This document shows positions 1 through 11,923 of a stretch of DNA of 64,000 nt, piece by piece. Origin of the DNA: Boesenbergia rotunda. Lineage: Eukaryota > Streptophyta > Magnoliopsida > Zingiberales > Zingiberaceae. The stretch is taken from NCBI GenBank assembly GCA_024364735.1, contig JAGFNQ010010092.1, positions 1 to 64,000 on the forward strand, in the 5' to 3' direction. Position numbers and translations under genes: made by a program. Positions within the stretch are counted from its first letter, which is position 1, and each line of letters opens with the position of its first letter. A model generated the notes under the pieces. It did no database searches. It was given only the letters and a program-made list of their open reading frames with translations, and was not told the DNA's origin.

Positions 1-231
1 ACTCAAGTGAAGGAATTTAGAGATGCGCTAGAATGGTTTGCCTCGAGTTCCAAGAATCTTGACAAAATTTTTGGATAACAGAAATTCGTTCTCAACCGAT
101 CTAGACTTGGTTACCGAACCAACTCATGGTACAGATCCTATTATTCTGTGTTGAACCAACCTAAAACCCATGCCCAAGCATGGGTCTCGAAGCTAAGCTT
201 GACTAATCAAGCAGGACCAAATCACTATTAG
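1..231 (+). pseudogene. SIRE-type gag, C-terminal fragment
   Basis: This is the last part of a Ty1/copia gag gene, cut by the window edge. It aligns by eye with the end of the gag in element C (about 24300-24530): both carry the glycine-lysine-glutamine region, the asparagine-arginine-serine run and the same ending just before a TAG or TGA-type stop and the downstream words for 'aaggacaagattcacatc'. An in-frame stop lies near the start, so the copy is dead. Gag forms the virus-like particle in the cytoplasm. The assignment to the SIRE/Maximus lineage rests on the better preserved copies further right. Confidence 0.7.
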
Positions 232-751
232 ATCCCTAAGGACAAGATTCACATCCTAGATAGTCCATATTGCAGCTTTAGTCTACAGGGTGCCAATAGA
301 AAAATTATTTTCATAATTAGATGATTTTCTTGTATATTTTTCTGAATTATTGCTTAATGATTATTTATTTATTTTTTGTAAAATTGTCATGCTTAGGAAT
401 AGAAATTGTTAGATAAAGACCTGACTTGATTGAAACTTGCACAACCTAGTATTAGGGTGGGTCTAAAGAGTCAGGTAGGGTAAGACGTACTCTATTTGGT
501 TTTTTTAGTCCGGTGGAACTAGCCGAAGCTATCTTGCCACATCCTCGACTAGTTAGACTAGAGTTTCTCAAAAAGTAACTTGAAAATAAAATTTCTTTAA
601 AAGGGTTTGTTTAGGAGAGGGTCGTTGCTCCGATAACCAAGAAGGCCTTTGTGCCTCGCCAAGACCTGGAAGCCGATTATTGAAATCTATTTTCAATTTA
701 ATACTTGTTAAACTTAAATCTAACTCAAGGTTCAATAAAATTATAATTTTT
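232..751 (+). mobile_element. Non-coding tail of SIRE-type element with conserved module
   Basis: No credible gene. From about 385 to 690 it carries a module that recurs at 24675-25015 (plus) and, reversed, at 50905-51240 and 54705-54995. Shared words include the TAGCCGAAGCTA region and the stretch reading TGCCTCGCCAAGACCTGGAA. In element C the module follows gag directly, so this is the same element tail, ending where the LTR of element E starts. Confidence 0.65.
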
Positions 752-2598
752 TGTTGGGTATGGCTTGGCAGGTTTCCTAAGTGAATAATTGGTCGTCCTT
801 GAGAGACCTCTCCATGTTTACGGATTAAAAAATTAATCCGAATGGGGACCCGTCTCCCAAACAACCATCTTGTTATCATATCGATCGGTTCAAATTACAA
901 CTTGGCCAATCTCAAAGATTGAGCCTTGTAATTTGCCTAACCATTCGACCGCGGAAAAGACGACGAGTGGATCGCCGATTTTTGTGTTTATTATCGGGGT
1001 CCAATTAATTAATTATTAAACATGATTAACAAATAATCAAAACAATAATAATTAATTAACATCCACATGAAATGACAAGAATACCAAGGAGCCAAGGAAG
1101 AAAATTATACCTTCCTTTACCTCGTAGCCTTCTACCTTATGTCCCTTCCCTCCCGGACGTCATGTGGGCGACGAGCTACCGAGAACCAGAATCACCAAGG
1201 GGCTCCAATTAATAACCTTCTTCACGCCAAGCAAAACCCTAGAAGAGGGTTAACCACCGCCGGCCACTCCTCCCCTTTCTTTGCGCCGCCGGCCACCGAG
1301 AGCCACCAAAGCCTCACTGGCCACAAGGAAGCCATAGGGAGGAACTTGAAGAAGAAGATGAAGGAGAGAAACAACCTTCTCTCCAACCCAAATCTGGCCA
1401 AGAACTCCTCCTCCTCCGAGCTTGCGGCGCCGCCGCCACAGCCCCTTGTGCCGCCTCCCACTGGCCGCCGGCACCTTCTCTCTCCTTGCCGCACACTACA
1501 ACAGGGAGAGGAGATCTCTCCCTATGTCTAGTAGAGGCTAGCCACAAAGTGGATGAGAGGAGAAGAAGAAAAGAAGAAGAAGAGAGACTCCTCTTCTTGC
1601 CTTTGTCGTGACCTAGGAGAGAGAAGGGAGAGAGAGGAGAGGAGAGAAGCCTTGGGTTGATGATTAATTGATTAAGCCTTGGTTTCTTGATCCCATGGGG
1701 TATATATAGGGCTAAGGTAGGAACCACGAGGAGGAGTTGGATTTTTCCCCAATAATGGATCTAAAACTAATTCATTAATGAAGATCCATTCCACTAAAGG
1801 ATCTCCATTGAACTTCCTCACCAACGCCCATATTTTCATATGGGCTCCACCTATTATGAGTGCATTCATCCCCCTGTGTTTAAGATATCGTATGCCCATT
1901 GATTAATTTAAATTACAGACAATTTTAATTAATCAACTTCTAACTCTTTGACTAGTACCACTCAACCTTATCATCAGTTGGATCAAATCCACCTGCAGGG
2001 TTTAACATGATGAACCTTATGAGCTCATCAAGGGGGCATCATCATCCTGACTCACCAGGACACGGATTCTATCAATAATCAACGACACAACATATAATTA
2101 ATATTATTTCCCAACTTACCGTGCCTATCGATTTAGCAGAATAAATCTCGCCTATTGGTAAATCAAAGAAATAAAATATTAACTATACGTGCCCATTATT
2201 ATATCGATATTTAGGGATTATACTCCATAATAATCCGAGGTTTAATCCAATTATTAAGTCAGTACAAATTGGATGACCTATAGTTTTGGTCCTGCTCAAT
2301 GCACACAATGCACACTAGTGTAATTCTATGGTCAAGACAAATCACATCTAATTACACTACAACCATTCCGATGATTTGTCCAACTCCATCTCGGTTGTGA
2401 GCCTCTACTTATACTATGCAAGGGACTGATAACATGATCTTCTGTGTGTCACCACACACAATGTTATCTACAATGCAAAGTATCGGACTTTTATGCATAT
2501 ACTAATATAAATATGCATCTGTGTTATTGTGATTCTCTTTCAAAATGTAGATGATCATATATATAAAAAAATAAGTCTTTTAGTATACACATCTAACA
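752..2598 (-). mobile_element. 3' LTR of copia element E
   Basis: About 1.85 kb, starting TGTTGGGTATGG and ending ACATCTAACA on the plus strand, so it has TG...CA ends. The reversed polypurine tract (AGTGAGAGAT on the minus strand) abuts its right edge at 2599, and a copia RNase H end lies beyond, so this is the 3' LTR of a minus-strand element. It contains a TATA-like TATATATA near 1701. A fragment of a related LTR is at 58322-58797. Open frames inside it (for example 1139-1531) are GC-rich LTR sequence without recognisable protein. Confidence 0.75.
1701..1708 (-). promoter_or_regulatory. TATA-like box of E LTR
   Basis: TATATATA lies inside the LTR, in the position expected for the U3/R boundary of a minus-strand element. 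It is called only from sequence and context. Confidence 0.35.
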
Positions 2599-2631
2599 AT
2601 CTCTCACTTATACTCAAAGACTCTGTTGTCC

Positions 2632-2833
2632 TCATACTGCCATACATCTGACTCCCATATCCTCCACATATTGATCAAAAGCTCTTGCCGGAAGAGCCTT
2701 AGTGAAAGGATCCGCCAGGTTGTCCTCCGATGCAATCTTGGCGACAACTACTTCTCCTTGCTTTACGATTTCTCGTATCAGGTGGTACTTCCGCTCTATG
2801 TGTTTACTCGCTTTATGGGCTTGTGATTCCTTC
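2632..2833 (-). pseudogene. Copia RNase H C-terminus (element E)
   Basis: The minus strand reads the C-terminal end of a Ty1/copia polyprotein: a KHIERKYHLIREIV segment, then ADPFTKALP, then a stop at 2632-2634. These are the standard last landmarks of copia RNase H, which degrades the RNA strand of the RNA-DNA hybrid during reverse transcription. About 65 codons are open. The rest of the gene is missing because the LTR starting at 2834 interrupts it. A polypurine tract and LTR follow directly on the minus strand, as expected. Confidence 0.75.
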
Positions 2834-3406
2834 TGTTGGTGCAGGCACCACCTAAGTCAAACATGGGTTTTGATAATGGCAAAGGGTTCAGAAGTTAAGA
2901 TGTTATTGTGATCTAACTTGTTCACTGAGTGTGCAGGAAGAAGTCCTAGGTACACGAGGCAAGAAGTCCTGGCAAAGGGCTGGGCAAAGAAGTCCTGGTC
3001 AAGGACTGGGCAAGAAGTCATGACAAGGGGCTGGGCACCGAAGACCTGACTGGAAGTCGGGCAAAGAAGTCCTGGTCAAGGACTGGGCAAGAAGTCTTGG
3101 CAAGGGGCTGGGCACCGAAGACCTGACCGGAAGTTGGGCACGAAGACCTGGTCAGGTGGATTGGGCAAAAGTCCAATCGGAGGAGCCGGTTGGCAAATGG
3201 TAAACTCTCCTGAGAGGAGTAGGTGAGGACGCGTTCCCCGTCGAGGGAACAGTAGGCGTCGGTTTAACCTGGGGTTCCATTTGTGTGACCCGAAGTCAGA
3301 ACCAAGACAGTTATGGCTATAACCAATGTTCATTATGTTTTGGGACTATCCTAAGTTGCAGGGTCGAAGGACTGGTCATCTGCAAGTGAGGGACTTCACT
3401 GGGCCT

Positions 3407-3642
3407 AGGCGCCCGAATGGACACAGGCGCCCGTATGGATACGAGCACCCAAGAGTGAAGGCAAAACCCAAAACATAGCTGCGAAGCCTCTGGACCAAGC
3501 CGGATTAGGGGCCCGTGAGGTCACGGGCGCCCCCATCAGCTCAGGCGCCCAAGTGGAGATGGATAAGCACTAACCGAGCTCGCGGATAAGGATTCGCGGA
3601 TCGAAGGGCACGTGTTAGGCGCCTCCAACGTCACAGGCGCCC
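3407..3642 (+). promoter_or_regulatory. Phased GGGCGCCC-type palindromes in U3
   Basis: Palindromic 8-mers AGGCGCCC/GGGCGCCC and close variants start at 3407, 3425, 3443; at 3507, 3525, 3543; and at 3617, 3635. Within each group the starts are exactly 18 bp apart, leaving 10-bp spacers of differing sequence. The TATA box at 3653 stands in the same 18-bp register. I infer promoter-proximal protein-binding sites. Confidence 0.6.
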
Positions 3643-3652
3643 GTATGAGCAC

Positions 3653-3660
3653 TATAAAAG
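3653..3660 (+). promoter_or_regulatory. TATA box of SIRE-type LTR
   Basis: TATAAAAG, followed by GGGGGCTCGACCCC, the layout seen in all SIRE-type LTRs here. It marks the probable U3/R junction region. Confidence 0.6.
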
Positions 3661-3911
3661 GGGGCTCGACCCCTAGGCTTCAACAAACATTCTTTCCAAC
3701 GCTCGAAACACTTTCACTTACGCGCTGCGCTCCGGCAAAGTTCCATTTCGAGATTTTTGCACCGACGACGACCCTCTGCTCAAGAATTCGATCCATCCCG
3801 GGCGTCGGTAAAGTTTTAAATTTACGAAAGTGTTGTGATTTAGTTGTCAAATTCTATATCTGTACTCTCAATCTGTAAAGATCTTTTCGAATATAGAATT
3901 TTCCAAAGTAA

Positions 3912-3926
3912 ACGGTCAAGGACCGT
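3912..3926 (+). repeat. Conserved R/U5 hairpin
   Basis: ACGGTC-AAG-GACCGT, a perfect 6-bp stem with a 3-nt loop about 260 nt downstream of the TATA box. Equivalent sites occur in five other SIRE-type LTRs in this window. Confidence 0.6.
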
Positions 3927-4079
3927 GGGCCTTGGAGTAGGAGCCGACCGCGACTCTAAACTAAGTAAAAAATTGACTTGTGTTCTTGTGTACTTTATTT
4001 CTTTCCACTGCGTATTTGCTCTTTCTTAGTCCGAAAAGTTTTTAATGATATTCACCCCGCCTCTATCATTTTCTCCGAT

Positions 4080-4261
4080 ATTTCTTTCCGCTGCGTATTT
4101 GGTTTGGAGGTAGTAGTGTTGGTAAATTGAGTTTGCCTACATCCATGACTAGCCCCAACCAAAGTTCTACGATTCAGTGCGAGTGTCATTTAATTAAATG
4201 CCTAATTAAATGAATTAGATATGATACTTATTTCTGCATAATTTTACTATTGTAGATCACC
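4080..4261 (+). mobile_element. Leader of copia element D
   Basis: AT-rich DNA between the truncated SIRE-type LTR and the D gag start. There is no 5' LTR and no clear primer-binding site, so the 5' end of D has been lost. The first ~25 bp repeat a phrase of the neighbouring LTR (CTGCGTATTTG), so the exact boundary is uncertain. Confidence 0.45.
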
Positions 4262-7200
4262 ATGTCATCTAACACGTCAAATACTCTCTCTCTGCGATCC
4301 GTCCTTGAGAAGGGGAAGCTCAACGGAGCTAATTTCCTGGACTGGTACAGAAACTTTAGGATAGTCCTCAAACAAGAACGAAAACTGTACGTCCTAGAGC
4401 AATCTCTTCCAGAAGCACCCGCCGCTACCGCTACCCGTGCCGAAAAGGATGCTTACAAGAAGCATCAGGATGATGCACTTGATGTATCATGCCTTATGCT
4501 TGCCACCATGAACTCTAAGCTTCAGAAGTAACATGAGAACATGAATGCACATGAGATGGTTGAGCATCTAAAATAACTATATCAAGGGAAAGCTAGGCAC
4601 GAGCGGTTTGAAGTGTCTAAAGCCCTATTTCCATGCAAGATGCAAGAAGGAACTCCTGTAGGAACTCACGTACTTAAGATGATTGGGTATGTCGAGAACC
4701 TTGAAAAACTAGGATTTCCACTGGGCCAAGAATTGGCAACGGACCTTATCCTGTAATTGTTGCCGGACGGTTATAATCAATTTGTCATGAACTACAACAT
4801 AAATGAAATTGACAAACCTCTGCCTGAGATGCTCAACATGTTGAGAACTACTGAACCCAATCTCAAGAAAACCAAAACCAGTAATGTACTGATGGTACAA
4901 AAAGGTAAAGGCAAATGGAAGCATAAAGGTAAGGGTAAGACCCAAGCTAAAGGCAAGGCCAACTCTACTACATCCAAGGCTAAAGATAAAGTTCTTAAGG
5001 AAGGGACATGCTTCCATTGTGGTGAGACCGGACATTGGAAGAGGAACTGCAAACTCTACCTGGAGGAAGTAAAGAAGAAAAGAAGTAAGACTTCTGCCTC
5101 AGGTATTTTTGTTATAGAAGTCAATCTATCTATCTCTTCTTCTTGGGTATTAGATACTGGATGCGCGTCTCACATTTGTACTAATGTGCAGGGCCTTCAA
5201 AGAGCTAGATCATTGATGAAGGGCGAAGTGGACCTACGAGTAGGCAATGGAGCAAGAGTTGCTGCCATAGTTGTAGGAACTTATTCCTTGTCTTTGCCCA
5301 CTGGGCTTATCTTAGAACTAGAGGAGTGCTTTTATGTACCTGCATTGACTAAGAACATAATTTCAGTATCTTGTTTGGAAAAGAAAGGCTTTTCATTTAT
5401 CATAAAGGATAAATGTTGTTCCATAATGTTAAATGACATGTTCTATTGTAATGCACTATTTGTGAATGGACTCTATGTTCTAGACCTAGAAAACCCAATC
5501 TATAACATAAATACTAAACGGTTCAAATCCAATGATGTGAACCAAACGTATTAATGGCATTGTCGCTTGGGACATATAAATGAGAGTCGTATATCCCAGC
5601 TCCATAAGGATGGATTACTGGACTCATTTGATTTTGAATCATATGAGACATGTGAATCTTGTCTTCTAGGCATGATGACCAAGACTCCATTTAGTGGACA
5701 CGGCGAAAGAGTGACAGACTTGTTAGGACTCATACATACTTTTGTATGTGGACCTTTCAATGTCGCAGCTAGAGGAGGCTATCAGTACTTCATCACTTTC
5801 ACTGATGATATCAGTAGATACGGCTATGTGTATCTCATGAAACACAAGTTGGAATCCTTTGAAAAGTTCAATGAATTCAAAAGTGAAGTACAAAACCAAC
5901 TTGGCAAGAGTATTAAGATGCTTTGATCAGATCGAGGTGGTGAATTCCTTAGCCAAGAGTTTTGTAACCATCTAGCAGAGTGTGAGATCATATCCCAACT
6001 CACTCCACCTGGAACACCACAATGGAATGGTGTGTCCAAGTGGAGAAATCATACTCTATTAGATATGGTACGATTGATGATGAGTCAGGCAGACCTTCCT
6101 ACTTCCTTCTGGGGATTCGCTTTAGAGACGGCTCTTTTCACACTTAACCGAGTTCCATCAAAGGTCGTCACAAAGACACCATATATGATATGGACTGGGA
6201 AGAGTCCCATGATGTCTTTTATGAAGATTTGGGGCTGTGAGGCTTACGTTCGACGTCAAGTCTCAGATAAACTAGGACCCAAATCTGATAAGTGCTATTT
6301 TGTAGGATATCCCAAGGAAACGAAGGGATATTACTTTTACAATCCCACACAAGGCAAAGTGTTTGTCGCTAGAAATGGTGTTTTTCTAGAAAAGGAGTTT
6401 ATTTCTAGAAGAACTAGTGGGAGTAAAATCCATTTTGAAGAAGTTCAAGATGCAGATAGTACTGAGGCCTTAATGGACATTGAACAGGCACCACAAGATG
6501 TTGTGGATCATGAGATTGTTGCACAAGAAGTTGTGGAACAACAAGCTGTTCAAGTAGACCAACCTCTTCGCAGATCTGATAGGATACGTCGTCAGCCTGA
6601 GAGATACTCATTTCTCTTGTCCGACTATGATGACGTTACGCTTATTAAGTTGAATGAGCCTACATCCTATCAAGAAGATGTGATGAGCCCAGATTTTGAG
6701 AAATGGCTAGAGGCCATGAGATCCAAAATGGAATCCATGTACACTAACCAAGTATGGACTTTGGTTGATCCACCTGAGGGAATTAAACCCATTGGGTGTA
6801 AGTGGGTCTTTAGAAGAAAGACTGACATGGATGGGCGCATGCATACCTATAAAGGGCGATTGGTAGCTAAAGGTTTCAAACAAATTCATGGTATCTACTA
6901 TGATGAAACCTTTTCACCAGTGGCGATGCTTAAGTCTATTCGGATCATGCTTGCTATTGCAGCTTACCATGACTACAAGATCTGGAAGATGGATGTCAAA
7001 TCCACATTCCTAAATGGGAATTTACTCGAGGATGTGTACATGACACTACCTGAGGGTTTTGTAGATCCAGAGCATGCTGGAAAAGTATGTAAATTGCAAA
7101 GGTCCATTTATGGGCTAAAGCAAGCTTCTCGAAGCTGAAATCTTCGATTCGATGATGCAATCAAAGCGTTTGGTTTCATCAAGAATGAAGATGAACCCTG

Positions 7201-8230
7201 TGTCTACAAGAGGGTTAGTGGGAGCACAGTTGTCTTCCTGGACTTGTATGTAGATGACATACTCCTCATTGGGAATGATATCCCTTCACTAAAGTCTGTG
7301 AAGACATGGCTAGGGAATTGTTTATCAATGAAAGACTTAGGTGAAGCAACCTATATCCTAGGCATCAAGATCTATAGAGATAGATCTAAGAGATTGCTTG
7401 GCTTAAGTCAGAGTACATATATTGACAAGGTGCTTAATCATTTTTCCATACAGAATTCCAAGAAGGGATTTCTGCCAATGTCACATGATGTGAGTCTTTC
7501 GAAGACTCAAGGTCCCTCTTCTAAGGAGGAGAGAGACCGTATGGATCAGATCCCTTATGCATCCGTTATAGGGTCTATCATGTACGTCATGCTTTGTACT
7601 CGGCCAGATGTCTCGTATGCTTTGAGCATGACGAGCAGGTACCAGTTAGATCCAGGTGAAAGTCACTGGACAGCTGTCAAGAATATTCTTAAGTACTTAC
7701 GAAGGACGAAAGAATATTTCTTAATATTTGGAGGCGATGAGGAGCTAGCTGTAAAGGGTTACAGTGACGCAAGCTTCCAAACAGACAGGGATGATTTTAG
7801 ATCACAGTCAGGGTATGTGTTTTGCCTGAATGGTGGCGCTGTGAGCTGGAAGAGTTCGAAGCAGGACACAGTCGCAGATTCTATAACAGAGGCCAAGTAT
7901 ATTGCTACATCTGAGGCAGCAAAAGAGGTTGTTTGGATCCGAAAGTTCATTACAGAACTTGGTGTGGTTCCTAGCATAGTAGACCCCATAGACCTCTATT
8001 GTGACAACAATGAGGCTATTGCACAGGCTAAGGAACCTCGGTCACATCAGTGGACCAAACATATACTACGGCGCTTCCATCTCATTCGAGAGATCATCAA
8101 TAGAGGAGATGCGAGGATAAGCAGAGTACCCACAGATGCTAACATCGTGGATCCTTTGACTAAGGCTTTGGCACAAAAGAAGCATGATGGTCATACCAGG
8201 TCACTGGGTATTAGATATTACAGTGATTGA
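4262..8230 (+). pseudogene. Ty1/copia gag-pol of element D, six nonsense codons
   Basis: One reading frame of 1,323 codons holds a full copia polyprotein. Gag begins MSSNTSNTLSLRS; a CCHC zinc knuckle (CFHCGETGHWKRNC) is near codon 250; the protease LDTG is near codon 298; an HHCC integrase zinc finger follows from about 5567; then the integrase core, reverse transcriptase with YVDD (7247), and RNase H ending in ADPLTKAL. In-frame stops lie at 4529, 4574, 4754, 5552, 5924 and 7136, yet there is no frameshift. Catalytic residues are also lost: the first integrase Asp (IHTDV in relatives) is Phe, the integrase Glu in NGVSE is Lys, and the RNase H TEAEY is TEAKY. The gene cannot function. Copia lineage is not resolved. 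Confidence 0.93.
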
Positions 8231-8240
8231 CAGTAGTACT

Positions 8241-8250
8241 AGTGGGAGAT
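8241..8250 (+). other. Polypurine tract of D
   Basis: AGTGGGAGAT sits 10 bp after the pol stop and abuts the 3' LTR, the usual plus-strand primer position. Confidence 0.75.
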
Positions 8251-9289
8251 TGTTAGTATGAGCCCTAGAGCCAATTATGTGATGATTGACTAGGGACATT
8301 TTGTATCATATTCTATAATTAATAAAGGTATGATTGATTATTATACTTACTATGTATTTGTGCCAAATAACTAAGTATAATAATATCTTGGGTAGTAGGT
8401 TCTTATCTATATCATATCGATTGGTTGAATCGATAGTGAGATAATGTAGAGAACACTACTCTAAACCATTTCTAGTCAAGTATTAATATTCAAGGACAAT
8501 ATTAATGCATGAAGACTAGCATTTAGGTCAACTGATGACTTGAGCTCACAAGTCATGGATATGTGATATCAAGTTGACACATGGGTATACATTGGAGAAT
8601 GTGTACTAAATTGACCCGCCATGAGAAAGTTTCATAGATTGTCATATGAGTGTCATAAACTTTCTCATGTGACTATTAGTATGAATAGTCCTTAGACCTG
8701 AAGTCACTACGGTTCCCTACATAAGGAGTTATGTACTTTGGTATCGTTAAACGTCACCCGTAACAGGGTGGACTATAAAGGCGATCACTGAGTATGTAAT
8801 GAATTATGCGGAGGGATGTGAGTGATGTAGATGGGATCTATCCCTCCCATATGACGGGAGTGATATTTGTGGGCCCCTTGATCCAGTAGGACTACTAAAA
8901 CGCATGGCCATGCTCAAATGAGTCAATATGAGATATTGAGCTCATTTGTTTGAGTGAGTCTACTCGGGGATCAAGAAACACAAGATTGACTGAGGATGGC
9001 ACGGTCTATGCCTCATTGATCAATCTAGATATCGAGGATAGAAGGACAAGGTTATACATTATCATAGTCACAGAGGTTTAGTCGGATCTCGACTTTTCTT
9101 GTTACTTGGGTAGCAATGATGCATTGCTAGATGCCGCTCATTGCTTATCTATCTAAAGTGGTTTAGACACATTGCCAATGTTACGAGAACCTATTGGGTC
9201 ACACACTAAGGGCACGATACTTCAGAGATTAATTGATCTTGGTTTGACTAAGATTTGATTCGAATTGGATTAATTGAGTTAGACTCAAG
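8251..9289 (+). mobile_element. 3' LTR of D, interrupted
   Basis: Starts TGTTAGTATGAGCCC directly after the polypurine tract. It runs 1,039 bp and stops where the LTR of element A begins at 9290; the last five bases TCAAG would be the target site of A. The remainder of this LTR is not found in the window. Confidence 0.75.
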
Positions 9290-9437
9290 TGTTGGGACCG
9301 GGTGCATGTTGACATGGATACGGGTTCGTAATTTTAAAATTTAATTACGTGCAGCGGAAGGTTTAGCATAAATAATTTCTCAAATTATTTTAACCACGTA
9401 TCTAGCATGCAACCTTATGTTGTGGAGACATGATCAT

Positions 9438-11923
9438 TGATAGGCCCAATTTAGCTAGATTAAATTGTCACGAAAGTGTGGGCTCATCAGATTTAAATGT
9501 AAATGAAATGCTGGAAACCCTTTTACAATCCTAAGTATGAAAATGTAATATAGGGGCCACAGGTCGTATTTTTCTCGGGGCTAGTTGTCGTGTTTGATTC
9601 GAACTTGTATTTAGGTGTCGTTTGTGTTTTCGGGTTTCAAATGGATATTCGGGTTTTGGGTTGCAATCGGAAATAAAATCGGAATGAAAATAAATGAACT
9701 CAACTAAATGAGCTAAACAAAGTAAATGCTCCCCTAAGGAACTCAACTAGTGAAACTTAATGACCCAATGTAAGCTGCAGAAATGGGTTCAATTGAAGAT
9801 AAAAACACAGTGAGAAACAAAACCTCTATAACACCCAAAATTGCATGTAACTGGACACCAATCAATCCATAGTTCCATCTTGATACAAAGTGGAAAAGTG
9901 AAATGATTTTGATACACAAGAGAGATATTTATGTGTCGAAAGTTTCTACTCATTGCAGAAATTTCAAACTGCCAATTCGAAGATAACTTGATCAATTCAG
10001 CTGGAAGGTAAGGCAAAGCTAGTTGCTGATCAATCAAACAGCTGCAATTTCAGCATGTTTGATGAACTGAATTCATGAATGCAGAATCGATAATTGCTGA
10101 ACCAATGTGCAGGAATACAGAATCCATATGCAGGATTTTAGCAACAACTAAATTCAGAACAGACAACAAACAAGCTGAAATTGATACAGTGGTGTGAAGC
10201 CAAGAAAACATGGAGCAACAACCGGATGCAAATTTCAGAAACAAAGGAATTCAGAAACAGAATTTCGGATCCCAGTTGATGTGCAGAAACAATTGATGCA
10301 GAGATGAAAGGAAGTAAGTGTTCAGGACTGAAGTTGATTGCAGAATCTATAAACAGCTAACTGAACTTATAAAACTGAAATTGCAGAATAAAACTGAAAC
10401 TGCTGAGTGAAATGGAACTTATAAACAACTAACTGAACCTAACCGCAGAATTTGAACTGAAAACTAAACAAACTTAAATCAAATGCATTAGCTAACTAGA
10501 TGTTGTCTTAAATTGCAAGCATCCAAATTAGACACAAACTGAATTCGAAACAAATAGCAAAAATCAGAAATAACTTGGCACGCAAAAGCAACTGATACGC
10601 ATCCTGGAAGATTGATACGCAAGCTCTAAAATAGAAACAAACTGAAGTAAAAAAGAAATTGTCAACTAAACAAGCTACATACTGATTAACTTGAAAGATT
10701 GAAACTTAATTTGAGCTGGAACAATGTATTAAACGAAGTAAACGAATCTAAAACAAAGACAGTAACGAAATTGCGTGCAGGAATTTAAATTACAGCTAAG
10801 AAACTTAAAGTTAGCTAATTAAACTAAACCCCAATCCTTCCCTAGGCTCAAAACTCCTTGTTCGTCACGCAAGGGCTGGCTTCGAACCCCTAAGCACAGC
10901 AAATCAGTGGAAATCAACCTCGCTTGATGAACTCTGCTCAAACTGCGTCATGTGGGGAAATCCAATCCGAACCCCTTCGATCTCAAATAATGGGATGGCG
11001 ATGAAGATTTGAAAACCCTCTGAGCTCACCTGAGAACCCCTACAAGCAGCTCAGATGATCGGAAATGGCTTGTGGATGAGATTCGAGTGGTCAGACCACA
11101 GAGCCACCGAAACCCTCAAATAGCTTTGTCCGACGTGAATTCGAGCTGAAATCTCCAACAAAACTGTCCTCCAAAGATCCAAGTCTTGATCCAGATGAAG
11201 AATTAAGGTGGTCGCGCCCCTTGGATGAAGAAATTAGCTAAAGAACTGAAGAAGAAATGAAGAAGACGAAGCTGCGGCGAGGAAACGCGACGAGGAGAAA
11301 TTGCTGGGAAAAGTTAATTAAATAGCTAACAATGGACGGCCCAGATTGATCGGATGAAATCCAACGGCTGATCTTGCTCTGATTTGATCCAAATTTTGAT
11401 GATGATGATCTGGGGTCAGGATCTGCCTCGTGGTAGCTCGGATCCTCCAGATGTGCAACGGATGGTCCAGATCAACTCAATCTATGAATGGACGATCTAG
11501 AGCCCTCCGAGCTTGATCCAACGGTTGATTTAGCTCTGATTGTGATGAAACCTTCAGATCTTGATCATAGTGCTTGATCAACCCTAACCCTAGCTCGGAT
11601 TGCTTCAGATTGTCCCGGATGGCTCAGATCTAACCGCTCTTGAATCGGACGGCCCGGATTAATCCTAATCTTGATAACTCGATCCGGGTCCACTTTCGAC
11701 TCAAGTTTGACCCAGTATGCCCTAGGTCCAGGATCCTTTCATGCCTACAAAAATATATCAAAAAATTAGTGGCTAATTAATCCAAATTTGTGTAAATTTT
11801 GCAATTAAGTCCAAAATAAAAGGAAATCCTAAAACCTAGGGTAAAATCATAAGTAAACAAGTAAAACATGGGTCAAACATGGATTTTAGTAATTAAAATA
11901 ATCAATAAAAATGGTACTTATCA
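9438..11923 (-). mobile_element. Solo Athila-like LTR with TSD ATCAT
   Basis: A 2,486-bp insert beginning TGATAGGCCC and ending CTTATCA (inverted TGATA ends), flanked by ATCAT at 9433-9437 and 11924-11928. The uninterrupted sequence survives at 19490-19515 in the other LTR of A. Its left part matches, reversed, the end of LTR K (about 23050-23194) and the Athila LTR end at 46015-46145, including the words around AAATACGACCTGTGGCCCC. No PBS, polypurine tract or coding region is inside. It is therefore a solo LTR left by recombination. Confidence 0.85.

Larger units (their letters stand above)
2834..4079 (+). mobile_element. SIRE-type LTR, 3' end truncated
   Basis: Starts TGTTGGTGCAGG inside the RNase H of element E and matches the LTRs at 28756-30227 and 60947-62255. 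In order it has a hairpin-prone U3 minisatellite (about 2940-3160), arms CCAATCGG/CCGGTTGG (3173-3193), GTTCCC/GGGAAC (3233-3250), phased GGGCGCCC-like palindromes (3407-3642), TATAAAAG (3653-3660), and the ACGGTC-AAG-GACCGT hairpin (3912-3926). The usual CCAACA end is absent; similarity fades near 4079 and no matching target duplication is visible to its right, so it is truncated. The right boundary is approximate. Confidence 0.75.

Noticed and set aside
1139..1531. 130-codon open frame in the E LTR
   Set aside because: GC-rich LTR sequence with no domain. It overlaps open frames on the other strand and stands upstream of the LTR TATA-like box only by chance.
2626..2911. Plus-strand frames of 66-69 codons
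   Set aside because: Antisense to the copia RNase H end and crossing an LTR boundary.
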